From Reinekea marina (GTDB lineage: Bacteria > Pseudomonadota > Gammaproteobacteria > Pseudomonadales > Natronospirillaceae), in NCBI RefSeq assembly GCF_030409715.1, contig NZ_JAUFQI010000001.1, positions 2,716,501 to 2,780,500 of the forward strand: 64,000 nucleotides of DNA, written 5' to 3'. Below the pieces are notes generated by a model, which searched no databases, was not told the DNA's origin, and saw nothing but the letters and a program-made list of their open reading frames with translations. A program made the position numbers and the translations under genes. Shown here one piece after another: positions 38,515 to 46,422 of the stretch (position 1 is the stretch's first letter; every line of letters starts with the position of its first letter).

Positions 38515-38534
38515 GCGGCGTGAAAAAACGCCGC
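38515..38534. terminator. Weak hairpin between psuG and the DUF1653 gene
   Basis: GCGGCG and CGCCGC with an 8-base loop lie between two convergent genes. On the minus strand the loop is T-rich but no T run follows. Termination is only possible. Confidence 0.35.
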
Positions 38535-38764
38535 TATTCTTCACTGATAAACTCAAATCTCGCAACTTGCTTGCCCTCAACTATTTTCGGTTCTAAAAAC
38601 AAATTAATTGGTCGAACCCAAAGATCAAATTCACCATAAAGTGTTCGATACACCACCAGCACCTCCTCTGTTTCGGAATGTTTTGCAACACCAATAACTT
38701 CATATTCGTTACCTTTAAAGTGACGGTAGCGGCCTAGTTTTAGTTTGCCATTGTTGTCTAGCAT
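38534..38764 (-). CDS. DUF1653 family protein
   Basis: 76 residues of a small conserved beta-rich domain (GRYRHFKGNEYEVIGVA, EVLVVYRTLYG, LWVRPINLF), typical of DUF1653. AGGA precedes the ATG. The function is unknown. It converges on psuG and lies next to the repeat array. Confidence 0.9.
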   Translation of the reverse strand: MLDNNGKLKLGRYRHFKGNEYEVIGVAKHSETEEVLVVYRTLYGEFDLWVRPINLFLEPKIVEGKQVARFEFISEE

Positions 38765-38817
38765 TGAGGATCCTATGTTGTATCAATTTTTTATATAGAG
38801 TAGCGGTTTTTGTTTTG

Positions 38818-39142
38818 GGCTGCGAGTTTCAAGCTGCAAGCTGCAAGTTATTAGCTTCAAGTAAGGTCAAAACATTTAAAACCCTCGCGACTTCGCTTTG
38901 GTGATGTGTTTTAGGCTGCGGGCTGCGAGCTGCGGGTAAGTTCAAAACACTTAAGCTTTCGCGGCTTTGATTAGATGATTAGTTTTAGGCTGCGGGCTGC
39001 GGGCTGCGGGTAAGGTCAAAATATTTATGCATTCGTGGCTTTGCTTGCTCCTACAAGGTCTGGTGCTGTGGTTAGCCTTAGTGGCTGGCTTTGCTGGAGC
39101 GGGCATCTGAGCCATGGATGGCGAAGTTTAGCGGTGCATGGA
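38818..39142 (+). repeat. Heptamer-rich repeat array, left part
   Basis: Three related units begin near 38818, 38912 and 38985. Each opens with two to four copies of a heptamer (GCTGCGG, GCTGCGA or GCTGCAA), then TAAGKTCAAAA and a TTCGYGGCTTTG-like block. The third continues into a long unit containing the palindrome-like GCCATGGATGGC and the half palindrome TGCATGGA at the IS junction. No ORF is supported here. The stretch 38765-39238 has no other feature. Confidence 0.8.
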
Positions 39143-39150
39143 TAATGGTA

Positions 39151-39162
39151 TGGACCCACCCC
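39151..39162 (+). repeat. Left subterminal inverted repeat of the IS
   Basis: TGGACCCACCCC, the exact reverse complement of the repeat at 40530-40541. Confidence 0.9.
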
Positions 39163-39238
39163 ACTTCCCTATCGGCCTCATAATGGGCCAAAATGGAAGT
39201 TGAACACAAACCATTTAACAGAAGCGGAGTGGGTCGAT

Positions 39239-40255
39239 ATGAAGATTACAACGATTGGGTTAGATATTGCAAAGTCTGTTTTTCATCTGTTTGCTACCAA
39301 CCGGATGGGCAAGCTGGTTAAGAAAAAGCAGCTGCGTCGAAAAGAGGTTTTGGCTTACATGGCAAACTTAGATCCGTGTTTAATTGTGATGGAAGCCTGC
39401 GGCGGCGCCAACTACTGGGCGTGGGCGTTTATTGCGCAAGGTCATCAGGTCAAACTTATCGCGCCGCAGTACGTCAAGCCGTTTTTAAAAGGTAATAAAA
39501 ACGACTACAACGATGCTGAGGCAATCGCTGAAGCCGCGCAGCGGCCAACGATGCGCTTTGTGCCTATCAAGAGTATTGAGCAACAAGATGTACAGAATTA
39601 TCACTGCCGCCGTGAACGTCTTAAAAAGGCCCGTACCGGATTGGTCAATCAGGTACGAGGGTTACTGGCGGAGTATGGGATTGTGATTAACCAAGGGATT
39701 GCCTCTGTACGCCGAACATTGCCGGAAGTATTAGAAGATGCAGAAAATGGTTTAACGGTTATGGCACGAGAGCTCTTTGCCGACTTGCTCGACGAGCTGT
39801 ACGAACTGGATCAACGACTGCACATCTGCGAGCAAAGGATAAAAGCAGTGAACAAAGAGAACGAGACCTGTAAACGCCTAGAAGGCGTGTTGGGCATCGG
39901 CGCAATAACCGCCAGTGCATTGTATGCGGCTGCAGGCGATGGCAAAAACTTTGTGAATGGTCGTCATTTTTCTGCGTGGATTGGCCTCGTACCTGGGCAA
40001 CACGCCAGTGGCGGCAAGGCAGGTTTACTTGGGATCAGTAAACGGGGTAACGGCTACTTACGCACTCTATTGATACACGGTGCTCGCGCAGTACTCATGC
40101 ATTCGGCCGGCAAGATCGATCGCTTCAGTTGTTGGGCACAAGCACTGTTGGCGCGCCGCGGGCATAATAAAGCCTGTGTCGCTGTAGCTAATAAACTAGC
40201 ACGTATTGCTTGGGTAGTTATGGCCCGAGAAGAGAGTTACCGCTTAGCGGTATAG
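39239..40255 (+). CDS. IS110-family DEDD transposase (IS1111 subgroup)
   Basis: 338 residues from the ATG at 39239, preceded by GGAG; the frame also extends back to 39200. The RuvC-like acidic residues D9, E52, D89 and D92 are present, and the C-terminal Tnp20 domain has SGGKAGLLGISKRGNGYLR, which holds the serine nucleophile. All motifs are intact, so the element could be active. Enzymes of this family are guided by a structured RNA from the element's own non-coding end. Confidence 0.95.
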   Translation: MKITTIGLDIAKSVFHLFATNRMGKLVKKKQLRRKEVLAYMANLDPCLIVMEACGGANYWAWAFIAQGHQVKLIAPQYVKPFLKGNKNDYNDAEAIAEAAQRPTMRFVPIKSIEQQDVQNYHCRRERLKKARTGLVNQVRGLLAEYGIVINQGIASVRRTLPEVLEDAENGLTVMARELFADLLDELYELDQRLHICEQRIKAVNKENETCKRLEGVLGIGAITASALYAAAGDGKNFVNGRHFSAWIGLVPGQHASGGKAGLLGISKRGNGYLRTLLIHGARAVLMHSAGKIDRFSCWAQALLARRGHNKACVAVANKLARIAWVVMAREESYRLAV

Positions 40256-40529
40256 AAGCAAACGCCAGCCAAAGGCTGGCAATATAATAAGAGAAAGTAA
40301 TTACCTTTCACTTCAGTTGCAAAAGACAGATTGATCGGATGGTGAGATAGGTCAGACCGGCTCATCCGAACCCTTACACGCGCATTGGCCTTCGAGGCCG
40401 TATGGATGATGAGGGGGTTGAGCGCAGATAACCATCGGGGCCAGGAGGTCAAAAACACCTTCAGTCAAAGGCCGGATATATGAGAGCAATGATTTTCTCT
40501 CACATGATGATCAAATATGTCTTGCAAAC
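40256..40529 (+). ncRNA. Candidate guide RNA (seekRNA/bridge RNA) region of the IS
   Basis: 274 bases between the transposase stop and the right repeat, with several hairpins: GCCAGCC/GGCTGGC (40264-40280), TCGGATG/CATCCGA (40335-40369), AACCC/GGGTT (40369-40419) enclosing GGCC/GGCC (40387-40399), and GAGAG/CTCTC near 40482-40501. In the open loop between the last two stems, ATGGATG (40402-40408) equals the target top strand across the insertion point, and CGCGCAT (40379-40385) pairs with the right half-target except at one base. That layout is expected of a target-guide loop, but the boundaries and function are inferred. Confidence 0.5.
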
Positions 40530-40541
40530 GGGGTGGGTCCA
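40530..40541 (-). repeat. Right subterminal inverted repeat of the IS
   Basis: GGGGTGGGTCCA, the perfect reverse complement of 39151-39162. Confidence 0.9.
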
Positions 40542-40545
40542 TATA

Positions 40546-40890
40546 TGCACGAAAAGCGACCCGCGGAAGTGAAGCGAGCCACCTAGGCGAGTTTTTTGCT
40601 GAGGTGTTTTAGGATGCGAGTTTTAGCTGCAAGCTGCAAGTTAGTAGCTTCAAGTAAAGTCAAAATATTTATGCATTCGTGGCTTTGCTTGCTCCTACAA
40701 GGTCTGGTGCTGTGGTTAGCCTTGGTGGCTTGCTTTGCTGGAGCGGGCATCTGAGCCATGGATGGCGAAGTTTAGCGGTGCATGGATGCACGAAAAGCGA
40801 CCCGCGGAAGTGAAGCGAGCCACCAAGGCGGGTTTCGCTGATGTGTTTTAGGTTGCGGGTAAAAACAAAAGCTTTGCGTTTTTGATTTGC
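40546..40890 (+). repeat. Heptamer-rich repeat array, right part with intact long unit
   Basis: Bases 40546-40612 are the continuation of the unit split by the IS. A second unit starts with GCTGCAA heptamers near 40625 and repeats the long block (about 40656-40850) with few substitutions, including the uninterrupted palindrome TGCATGGATGCA at 40779-40790. A decayed further heptamer copy follows near 40850. No coding capacity is supported. Confidence 0.8.
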
Positions 40891-40901
40891 TTCGAGCGAA
40901 G

Positions 40902-41438
40902 CTAGGGAGATTGGAAAGCGGCTTGAAGGCGTTGCTTTATGCTTGAAGCTCTTTTCGGTAAGCCGTGTTGTTCGTAGTATCGCATTTGCATGGTTACGCT
41001 TTTTTGAAAACGGCTAATGTCGGTGGCTTCACCCGTTAAATTATCGGCACTGACGTTAAATGTTCGTTGGCAGGCTTGGGTGAAATGCCATTCAATGGCT
41101 TGCGGTTTTACTTCGACTTGTTCAAACAATTTTTGTTGTTCAGCAGTTCGGCCATCGGGTTCATACCAATAGCCATAATCGGGTAATAACCTTCGATTTT
41201 CGCCGGCAACGCACCAGTGCGCCAGCTCATGTAAAGCACTGCTAAAATATCCATGAGCAAACTGGATTTGATGATAGCTACCTTTGAGTGACGCAGGCTT
41301 ATAGAAAGGCTCTTCCGGTGCAGCAACAAGCGTTGTTTGCCAATTTGATTCTAGCCAAGGATTCAAACACGCAAGCAATTGTTCAACGCCTGATTCCCAT
41401 TTTTCAGTGGGTAAAGTATGCAACTCAACACTACTCAT
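40902..41438 (-). CDS. epmC: Elongation factor P hydroxylase EpmC
   Basis: 178 residues. The metal-binding HELAHW is at 70-75 (H70, E71, H74), and the block LLPDYGYWYEPDGR followed by EVKPQAIEW is characteristic of EpmC/YfcM. It hydroxylates the beta-lysylated lysine of EF-P, the last step of that modification. This implies that epmA and epmB are elsewhere in the genome. It lies next to the repeat array. Confidence 0.93.
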   Translation of the reverse strand: MSSVELHTLPTEKWESGVEQLLACLNPWLESNWQTTLVAAPEEPFYKPASLKGSYHQIQFAHGYFSSALHELAHWCVAGENRRLLPDYGYWYEPDGRTAEQQKLFEQVEVKPQAIEWHFTQACQRTFNVSADNLTGEATDISRFQKSVTMQMRYYEQHGLPKRASSIKQRLQAAFQSP

Positions 41439-41549
41439 TTACGGATAAGCGTCGAATTATAGTGAGCAAGCGTCACTTTGCAATGCACTCGTTCACGGCA
41501 TGAAGTAAGATATGCTTTTTGACAACATTAAACGCTGCAGGTCACCCCA

Positions 41550-42953
41550 TTGAACCATGAAATCATAGACGAAACGCATCAACCAAAAGCCGATAAAAAA
41601 CAACCACTCATCGGCCGGGTTAAACAAGAGTGGAGTGTTCTTGCGAAGTTGGGCGCGCCTATTCTTGTAGCGCAACTGGCGCAAATGGCCAACGGCGTCA
41701 TTGATGTAATTATGGCCGGTCGCGCCAGCGCAGATGACCTTACCGGAGTCGCAATTGGGAACAGTCTTTGGACTCCCTTATTTTTATTTATGCTGGGTGT
41801 TTTGGGAGCCTCACAACCTATCATATCTAGCTTAAGAGGCGAAGGTAGCCATCATAAAATTGTACCTGTTACCTGGTCCGCAATATACATTGGTATATGC
41901 GCGGCATTAATTAGCATTTTAGCCCTCACCAATATTGGTCCTGTGTTGGCACTTCTTAATATGGAAGCAAAACCTGAATACATTACAGTAGGTTACTTGC
42001 AAGCGTTTGTGTGGGGCATACCAGCCTTATTCTTATTGCTCGCACTTAGAGGCTTAACAGATGGGCTTGGGCACACTAAAACCTTCATGGCTTTTTCCAT
42101 TCTCACAGCCTGTATCAATGCCCCACTAAACTATGCTTTTATTTACGGAAAATTTGGAGCGCCAGAGCTTGGTGGTATCGGTTGTGGCTGGGCCACGGCG
42201 ATCTCAATGTGGGTGACTGTCATTTTATATTTGGTCTATTTAAATTTCGCCAAGGCATTTCAAAACTTCCATCTTTGGCGCCACCGTATTCAGCCAAACT
42301 TAACAGAAATTAAAGCCTTTTTATCATTAGGCATACCCATCGGATTCACCATTTTTGTAGAATCAACTATGTTCGCCGTTATAGCGTTACTACTGGCTTC
42401 GTTTGGATCGCACATAGTCGCTGGGCATCAAATTGCGATAAACGTGGTCAGTGTTATGTTTATGGTGCCTTTGAGTTTAGGGATGGCACTTACCTTAAGA
42501 ATTTCATTTTTAATGGGAGCAAAAGATAAAGACAGCGCAAATTTAGTCGCGAAAAGCTCCTTAATTCTTGTACTTATTATTGCCTTTTTTTACGCCGGAA
42601 TTTTGGTTCCTTTTGCGGAAACGCTGGCTGGGTTTTACTCGACCGAGCAAGATGTCATTGACGTCGCCGTGGTTCTGCTAGGCTATGGCGCAATGTTTCA
42701 GATAGCCGATGTGATACAGGTAAATAGCATTTCTGCTTTACGAGGTTTTAAGGACACTAAAATTCCGATGTTGATTATGGTGTCCTCTTTCTGGGGGATC
42801 GGAATACCACTGGGATATATTTTGGCAAAAACAGATTGGCTTTTTCCAGCCATGGGTGCCGCAGGGTTTTGGATTGGCTTAATTGCAGGCCTGACGAATG
42901 CCGCCTTTTGGCTGACTTTAAGGCTATTTCGATTCAGCCGAGTTCAGCGTTGA
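41550..42953 (+). CDS. MATE-family efflux transporter (NorM-like)
   Basis: 467 residues with 12 membrane helices arranged in two halves. The N-terminal MATE motif APILVAQLAQMANGVIDVIM and the internal pseudo-repeat are clear. The start is TTG at 41550, because the nearby ATG is out of frame; AGGT lies about 7 bases upstream. It exports cationic drugs and metabolites against Na+ or H+. Its 3' end overlaps tusA by 10 bases. Confidence 0.93.
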   Translation: MNHEIIDETHQPKADKKQPLIGRVKQEWSVLAKLGAPILVAQLAQMANGVIDVIMAGRASADDLTGVAIGNSLWTPLFLFMLGVLGASQPIISSLRGEGSHHKIVPVTWSAIYIGICAALISILALTNIGPVLALLNMEAKPEYITVGYLQAFVWGIPALFLLLALRGLTDGLGHTKTFMAFSILTACINAPLNYAFIYGKFGAPELGGIGCGWATAISMWVTVILYLVYLNFAKAFQNFHLWRHRIQPNLTEIKAFLSLGIPIGFTIFVESTMFAVIALLLASFGSHIVAGHQIAINVVSVMFMVPLSLGMALTLRISFLMGAKDKDSANLVAKSSLILVLIIAFFYAGILVPFAETLAGFYSTEQDVIDVAVVLLGYGAMFQIADVIQVNSISALRGFKDTKIPMLIMVSSFWGIGIPLGYILAKTDWLFPAMGAAGFWIGLIAGLTNAAFWLTLRLFRFSRVQR

Positions 42954-43186
42954 CCTTTTTTCAGCCAAAAAAGATACACCTCATCTTCAACGCTGCTGCT
43001 TAACAATTCATGCGGTAAGAACTCACAAAAACTTGGAATATCGCGCATCGTGGCCGGATCGGTCGCGATGACTTTAACCACCTCGCCCACTGCCATCTTT
43101 CGAATTTGTCGATGCAACATCATAACTGGTTCAGGGCATTTTAAACCCTTTGTATCGAGTTCAATATCGGCGACTAAATCACTCAT
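42944..43186 (-). CDS. tusA: Sulfur carrier protein TusA
   Basis: 80 residues with the CPEP motif (catalytic C17) and ATDPATMRDIPSFC. TusA takes sulfur from IscS and passes it to the TusBCD relay for 2-thiolation of tRNA wobble uridine. Its start overlaps the rlmM stop by four bases, so it is translationally coupled to a 23S rRNA methylase gene. Confidence 0.9.
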   Translation of the reverse strand: MSDLVADIELDTKGLKCPEPVMMLHRQIRKMAVGEVVKVIATDPATMRDIPSFCEFLPHELLSSSVEDEVYLFWLKKGQR

Positions 43187-44256
43187 CCGTTTTGATTCCC
43201 TAAATCTAGAAACACTGTAATTTCTTCACGGTCATGGTAAAGGTGCTTAGCTTTCATAACCGCTTTTGGGTATTGACCAGTCTTCGCAATATCGAGTTGA
43301 GCTTTAATATCTTGCCACTCTTGAAAGCGTTTCTTCATCGGTAATTTTAAATTAAAAATTGCATACTTTGCTTGGCGGTTGTGTAGCCATTCGTACATCA
43401 ATTGTGCCACCCTACCCGGCTTTTCAATCATATCGCACACCAACCAATCGACCATGAGTGGCGGCTTCCAAGTGAACCCATCCGCCGCAACATGCTCTAC
43501 TAAACCGGAGTCCATTAATTGCTTATTCATAGGGCCGTTATCAATGGCGTAAGTATATAAACCTTGATTGACTAATTGCCAAGTCCAACCGCCTGGTGAA
43601 GCTCCTAGGTCAACACCGGTTCTGCAATGTGACAATTGCTCTCGCCAATCGTCTCCTAAGAAAAAGCCAAACGCTTCTTCTAATTTTAACGTTGAACGGC
43701 TTGGTGCGGCGGCAGGGAACCGTAAGCGCGCTATCCCCATCGGCCATTTTGCACGCAGCCGCGGCTTATCCGCGCCCACCAATACCTGTGTAGAGTCTTT
43801 AAAAAATAGTCGCAACATCGGTTTCGACGGATCTTCTTTTTTACTCAACCAACCCAATTTGCGCAATGCTTGGCGCACTGGGTGAACAAACTTACCTGCA
43901 AACTTTGCGGTGGCACGATAATCATCACCCTCGGCATGCTCTGTTGAAACATCCCCAAAACTTTTAACGCCTTTTTCTTTCATAAGCTGATCAACACTGG
44001 CAATTATGGGGCTTATGCGGTCTTGTGGGTCTAAATCTGACAGGCGACTACTTATTGGCCACACATCGCGACTAAAGACCAAATTATCACAGTGAGAATA
44101 CAATGAATGCGCTTGCTCACACTCAAACACAACAAAACCAGAATTCATTTCTATGCTGGCCCAGCCATAGGCTTCTTTTGAGCCTGCTAACTCTGTGATT
44201 TCTGCCATGCATTCTTTTTCGAATCCGGGGCGGCAAAACAGCATTAATGCACTCAT
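43183..44256 (-). CDS. rlmM: 23S rRNA (cytidine-2498-2'-O)-methyltransferase
   Basis: 357 residues: an N-terminal THUMP-like domain, then a Rossmann methyltransferase with GVDLGASPGGWTWQL and the catalytic-lysine region LKLPMKKR. RlmM methylates C2498 in the peptidyl-transferase centre. It overlaps yheT (upstream) and tusA (downstream) by four bases each, giving a tightly coupled yheT-rlmM-tusA operon. Confidence 0.95.
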   Translation of the reverse strand: MSALMLFCRPGFEKECMAEITELAGSKEAYGWASIEMNSGFVVFECEQAHSLYSHCDNLVFSRDVWPISSRLSDLDPQDRISPIIASVDQLMKEKGVKSFGDVSTEHAEGDDYRATAKFAGKFVHPVRQALRKLGWLSKKEDPSKPMLRLFFKDSTQVLVGADKPRLRAKWPMGIARLRFPAAAPSRSTLKLEEAFGFFLGDDWREQLSHCRTGVDLGASPGGWTWQLVNQGLYTYAIDNGPMNKQLMDSGLVEHVAADGFTWKPPLMVDWLVCDMIEKPGRVAQLMYEWLHNRQAKYAIFNLKLPMKKRFQEWQDIKAQLDIAKTGQYPKAVMKAKHLYHDREEITVFLDLGNQNG

Positions 44257-45263
44257 TTAGATTTCTCCATAACATAATGCGCGAATGCTAATGCCCGCTG
44301 TTCACTCCATAACGGCTGATTTAGCCTCCAGCGTGCAAAGCCAACATGCCCACCATTTGAAGGCGTCTCCAAATACAATTTGGTACAGCGTTCAGATAAA
44401 CCACTGTCGTGGCAGCTTGAGGCTAAGAAAGGGTCGTCCATTGCGTTTACAATGAGCGTGGGTCTTTTTAAACTGCACAAAGCCTTACGACTTGAACACT
44501 GCTGCCAGTAATCTTGCGCACTACTGAAACCGTGTAATGGCGCAGTATAGCGTTCGTCAAACTGATGAAAGCTAGTAATGGTTTCGTAGTCTTTGGCGCT
44601 GACAACATCTGGGAATAACTCAGCCTTTTGCTCAACTTTCACTTTTAGATCACGTAAAAAGCGCTTCATGTATATCGATTGAGCTGGCTTAGCCAACTCA
44701 TCAGCGCAGGCACCTAAATCAAGCGGAACGCTGAAAGCTGCACCCCCAACTACTTGAGCAGGCAGATCATTTTCGGCAAGGGTGAGAACGGTTTGATTCC
44801 CTCCCATGCTAAACCCCAACAAAAACACCTTCTCGGCTTGCTCAGCGTTCAGTACATGGTGAACAACGGATTTTAAATCTTCAATTGCGCCACTGTGGTA
44901 AAATCGAGGCAACCGGTTAATTTCGCCCCCGCAGCCACGAAAGTTCCAAGCCATGACATTCCAGCCTGCCGCGTAAAACTCGCGTGCCATACCCTGAATA
45001 TAATGACGACGACTGTCTCCTTCTAAACCATGACTGATGACAACCCAAGGCGCCTCTTTATGCTGTTTGAGCTGATCGAGCAATAGAAAATCACCATCGG
45101 GCAGCTCTAATTTACTGCGCTGAAATGGCACTTCAACTTGACGAAATACAGAGGGGATTATCGATTGCAAATGACCATTGGCTAAGCCAAAGCCAGGAGC
45201 ATAGGTGGGGTAATCAAACAGCGCTTCGGTCACAGAATCAGCCTTGCTAAAAATTAGCGGCAT
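44253..45263 (-). CDS. yheT: YheT-family alpha/beta hydrolase
   Basis: 336 residues. The nucleophile elbow GFSMGGN, the oxyanion region ISHGLEGDSRRHYIQGMA and late Asp/His positions (NAMDDPF, GGHVGF) give a complete triad. YheT proteins are putative carboxylesterases related to ABHD enzymes, with no assigned substrate. It heads the yheT-rlmM-tusA operon. Confidence 0.92.
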   Translation of the reverse strand: MPLIFSKADSVTEALFDYPTYAPGFGLANGHLQSIIPSVFRQVEVPFQRSKLELPDGDFLLLDQLKQHKEAPWVVISHGLEGDSRRHYIQGMAREFYAAGWNVMAWNFRGCGGEINRLPRFYHSGAIEDLKSVVHHVLNAEQAEKVFLLGFSMGGNQTVLTLAENDLPAQVVGGAAFSVPLDLGACADELAKPAQSIYMKRFLRDLKVKVEQKAELFPDVVSAKDYETITSFHQFDERYTAPLHGFSSAQDYWQQCSSRKALCSLKRPTLIVNAMDDPFLASSCHDSGLSERCTKLYLETPSNGGHVGFARWRLNQPLWSEQRALAFAHYVMEKSK

Positions 45264-45303
45264 TCTAACTACTTATGACCTAACAATCACTAGCCGAGCA
45301 GCT

Positions 45304-45408
45304 TTAAGTCGTGGCTTTTAGTAAACCGTAACCGATAAGCACTAATATCAGTACCAGCAAAGAGCTGGTTCTGATCTGTTGGCAACGCTTACACGGCTTT
45401 TTAGCCAT
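45304..45408 (-). CDS. 34-residue membrane microprotein with CxxC
   Basis: The product begins MAKKPCKRCQQ and continues as one hydrophobic helix (about residues 15-31) ending KATT. Its ATG overlaps the stop of the upstream gene in TAATG, so it is probably read by re-initiation. A cytoplasmic CxxC next to a membrane anchor could bind metal or form a redox pair. It is too short for standard gene calling. I know no homologue. Confidence 0.6.
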   Translation of the reverse strand: MAKKPCKRCQQIRTSSLLVLILVLIGYGLLKATT

Positions 45409-45947
45409 TACGCGAGCGCCTTTTTCGGCATATACCGAACGCTTAGAGCGTCAAAAAAAGACTCTTTTAACTGAGATATTTCTTTTTTCACGTCATCGAT
45501 CAAGTGAATTTCCTCCCCAGTTAATTGCTGCTTTTCAGCGTAGACTTGTCGCCTAAGGTTGACGATTTTAGCGCCATAAATTCGTAATGAGCGCTCAAGG
45601 CGCTTCTCTCCCAGCAACAATAACGTGCTTTCTGCTTCTGTTAGAGCTTGAAACACGTCAACCAATTCATTGCCAACTCGCGCCAATTCATCACGTCGGC
45701 TCTTTGGCCAATGTACGCCATACCGCGTAAACTCGGTCGCCAGTGCCAAATATTGCTGATAAACATAATGTACTTTACCAACATTCGCCGCGACCGATTC
45801 AAACAACTCTCGACGACGACGCAAGTTTTCGGCGGCGGCACCATCTAATGATTGATGTCGACGCAAGTACCATAAAAAGAACAATCCCGAAATCAACATG
45901 CCTGTCGCAATTTTGACAGCTGCATCGATCATTTCCATCGTCAACAT
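45408..45947 (-). CDS. Membrane-anchored coiled-coil protein of unknown function
   Basis: 179 residues: one N-terminal membrane helix (about 10-27), then a long charged helical region rich in Arg, Glu and Leu (about 35-165). No enzyme motif is seen. The ribosome site GGAGGTAG precedes the ATG. It overlaps the CxxC microprotein by one base. Function unknown. Confidence 0.75.
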   Translation of the reverse strand: MLTMEMIDAAVKIATGMLISGLFFLWYLRRHQSLDGAAAENLRRRRELFESVAANVGKVHYVYQQYLALATEFTRYGVHWPKSRRDELARVGNELVDVFQALTEAESTLLLLGEKRLERSLRIYGAKIVNLRRQVYAEKQQLTGEEIHLIDDVKKEISQLKESFFDALSVRYMPKKALA

Positions 45948-46121
45948 ACTCTACCTCCAGAAATTTGACGCCAAATAGGGTTATTAAGGATATAGAGCAA
46001 AAACAATGCCTACTTCAAGCCCTACCCTTCTTCCTTACAAGGCATAAGTTAGAAAATTGTTCACTCACTACTCAAAAAAACACAAAACATAAAAAAACCT
46101 AAAAAAAACAAGCAATTAGGC

Positions 46122-46149
46122 TTGACTCTTGGCCAGCGATCTCTAGAAT
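46122..46149 (+). promoter_or_regulatory. Sigma70 promoter of the tRNA-Asn genes
   Basis: TTGACT (46122-46127), a 16-base spacer and TAGAAT (46144-46149), then a GC-rich discriminator (CGGCTCC), as at stringently controlled stable-RNA promoters. An A-rich tract precedes it at about 46076-46109, resembling an UP element. Confidence 0.82.
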
Positions 46150-46162
46150 ACGGCTCCGTTGT

Positions 46163-46238
46163 TCCCCGATAGCTCAGTTGGTAGAGCAGTAGACTGTTAA
46201 TCTATTGGTCGCTGGTTCGAGTCCAGCTCGGGGAGCCA
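46163..46238 (+). tRNA. tRNA-Asn (GTT), copy 1
   Basis: 76 bases with encoded CCA. Acceptor arm TCCCCGA/TCGGGGA, anticodon loop CTGTTAA with GTT, and T loop GGTTCGAGTCC. Identical to copy 2 except for one acceptor base pair. Confidence 0.97.
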
Positions 46239-46284
46239 CTTCAATTACGAAGTATGGCTCTAGTAGCGGTATTTCAACGATTAA

Positions 46285-46360
46285 TCCTCGATAGCTCAGT
46301 TGGTAGAGCAGTAGACTGTTAATCTATTGGTCGCTGGTTCGAGTCCAGCTCGAGGAGCCA
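46285..46360 (+). tRNA. tRNA-Asn (GTT), copy 2
   Basis: 76 bases with encoded CCA. The acceptor arm is TCCTCGA/TCGAGGA, so one C-G pair of copy 1 is replaced by a T-A pair, with both sides changed. All other bases match copy 1. Both are transcribed from the promoter at 46122. Confidence 0.97.
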
Positions 46361-46368
46361 AATAAGAG

Positions 46369-46398
46369 AAGCGCATCGAAAGATGCGCTTTTTTTTTT
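46369..46398 (+). terminator. Terminator of the tRNA-Asn operon
   Basis: AAGCGCATC and GATGCGCTT form a 9-bp stem with a GAAA tetraloop, followed by eight further T. It starts 8 bases after the second tRNA. Confidence 0.93.
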
Positions 46399-46422
46399 GC
46401 TTTTGAAAACAGTCTTATAGAA

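Larger units (their letters stand above)
39143..40545 (+). mobile_element. IS1111-type insertion sequence (IS110 family), 1,403 bp
   Basis: The edges are set by comparing the interrupted repeat unit with the intact second copy at 40656-40850: removing 39143-40545 restores that unit's sequence at the junction. The ends are not terminal inverted repeats; perfect 12-bp repeats lie 8 bases in from the left and 4 bases in from the right, as in the IS1111 subgroup. No target duplication is visible (the edges are ambiguous by one or two bases). It carries one transposase gene and a long non-coding tail. Confidence 0.88.

Noticed and set aside
38818..39030. Possible CRISPR array in the repeat region
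   Set aside because: Repeats are heptamer strings with variable spacing and similar, not unique, intervening sequence; no cas genes.
40237..40458. Minus-strand ORF in the IS tail
   Set aside because: No ribosome site, and the region looks like structured RNA; start overlaps the transposase end.
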